In this document: positions 12,554 to 12,691 of the stretch, one piece after another | How positions within the stretch are numbered: position 1 is the stretch's first letter | Layout of the letters: every line of letters begins with the position of its first letter | NCBI GenBank assembly: GCA_021796375.1 | Contig: JAJYJF010000024.1 | Coordinates: 1 to 12,691, forward strand | Direction: 5' to 3' | DNA from: Chloroflexota bacterium | Lineage (GTDB): Bacteria > Chloroflexota > Anaerolineae > Anaerolineales > Anaerolineaceae | DNA: 12,691 nt | The notes under the pieces: model-generated | What the model was told of the DNA's origin: nothing | Database searches by the model: none | What the model saw: the letters and a program-made list of their open reading frames with translations, nothing else | Program-made: the position numbers and the translations under genes

Positions 12554-12691
12554 ATGAATTCTCGCCGAAGAAGATTGCCGTTATTGTGGGTAGGTTGGAT
12601 CTTGATCGTCGCCGCCGGGGCCGGGGCGGGGTATTTCGTCACGAAAAACCAGATCGGTCAGAACGTCCCGCCCGCGGCCACCGCGACCAGC
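12554..12691 (+). CDS. Start of a membrane-anchored protein of unknown function (cut by window end)
   Basis: Only the first 46 codons are present. The N-terminus is basic (MNSRRRR), followed by one hydrophobic segment (about residues 8-27: LPLLWVGWILIVAAGAGAGY), then TKNQIGQNVPPAATATS. The basic start before the hydrophobic stretch fits an inside-to-outside anchor or uncleaved signal, followed by a Pro/Ala/Thr-rich linker. Such linkers commonly lead to an extracytoplasmic domain. The ribosome site is weak (CCGGGAAA). A promoter sits just upstream, so this is likely the first gene of a new unit. The function cannot be judged. Confidence 0.7.
   Translation, partial: MNSRRRRLPLLWVGWILIVAAGAGAGYFVTKNQIGQNVPPAATATS

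Overview
The window is GC-rich bacterial chromosome. It fits a Chloroflexota (Anaerolineae-like) organism best. The clues are the large MalT-like ATP-binding LuxR regulator, a KdpE-type winged-helix regulator, a cytochrome-linked type of molybdenum hydroxylase and a toast-rack membrane protein. This placement is inference from protein style, because no rRNA or other marker gene is present. No tRNA, CRISPR array, insertion sequence or phage gene was seen.

Left part, minus strand (4340 down to 1): five genes lie head to tail with short gaps. In transcription order they are an Asp/Glu/hydantoin-type racemase with both catalytic cysteines, two tandem and strongly diverged carbamate-kinase-like proteins, a histidine-kinase-like protein without its phosphoacceptor histidine, and a KdpE/OmpR-type response regulator without its phosphoacceptor aspartate. 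The two kinase-like paralogues keep the family core (HGN, PLDVCGA, GRGYRR, GGGG-PV). Both have lost the N-terminal GGNA phosphate loop, and they have lost different lysines. The two-component pair is degenerate on both sides. This cluster of degenerate enzymes and signalling proteins is the most unusual part of the window. I suggest it works as a ligand-sensing or regulatory module, not as a set of ordinary enzymes.

Middle, plus strand (4742-7534): a relatively AT-rich divergent intergenic region of about 525 bp carries an extended -10 promoter. It is followed by a translationally coupled two-gene molybdenum hydroxylase: a 2Fe-2S/2Fe-2S small subunit and a molybdopterin-binding large subunit. 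There is no FAD subunit. Together with the racemase and the carbamate-kinase fold, this suggests catabolism of N-heterocycles, hydantoins or purines. However, the ring-opening hydrolase and carbamoyl transferase such a pathway needs are not in the window.

Right part, plus strand (7677-12691): an 889-residue LuxR-family regulator has a near-consensus promoter. After it come a 66-residue orphan protein, a membrane-anchored toast-rack (DUF4097-like) protein, a membrane methyltransferase of the isoprenylcysteine/phospholipid methyltransferase type, and the start of a membrane-anchored protein cut by the window edge. The intergenic spaces hold several strong hairpins and one 15-bp long-range inverted repeat.
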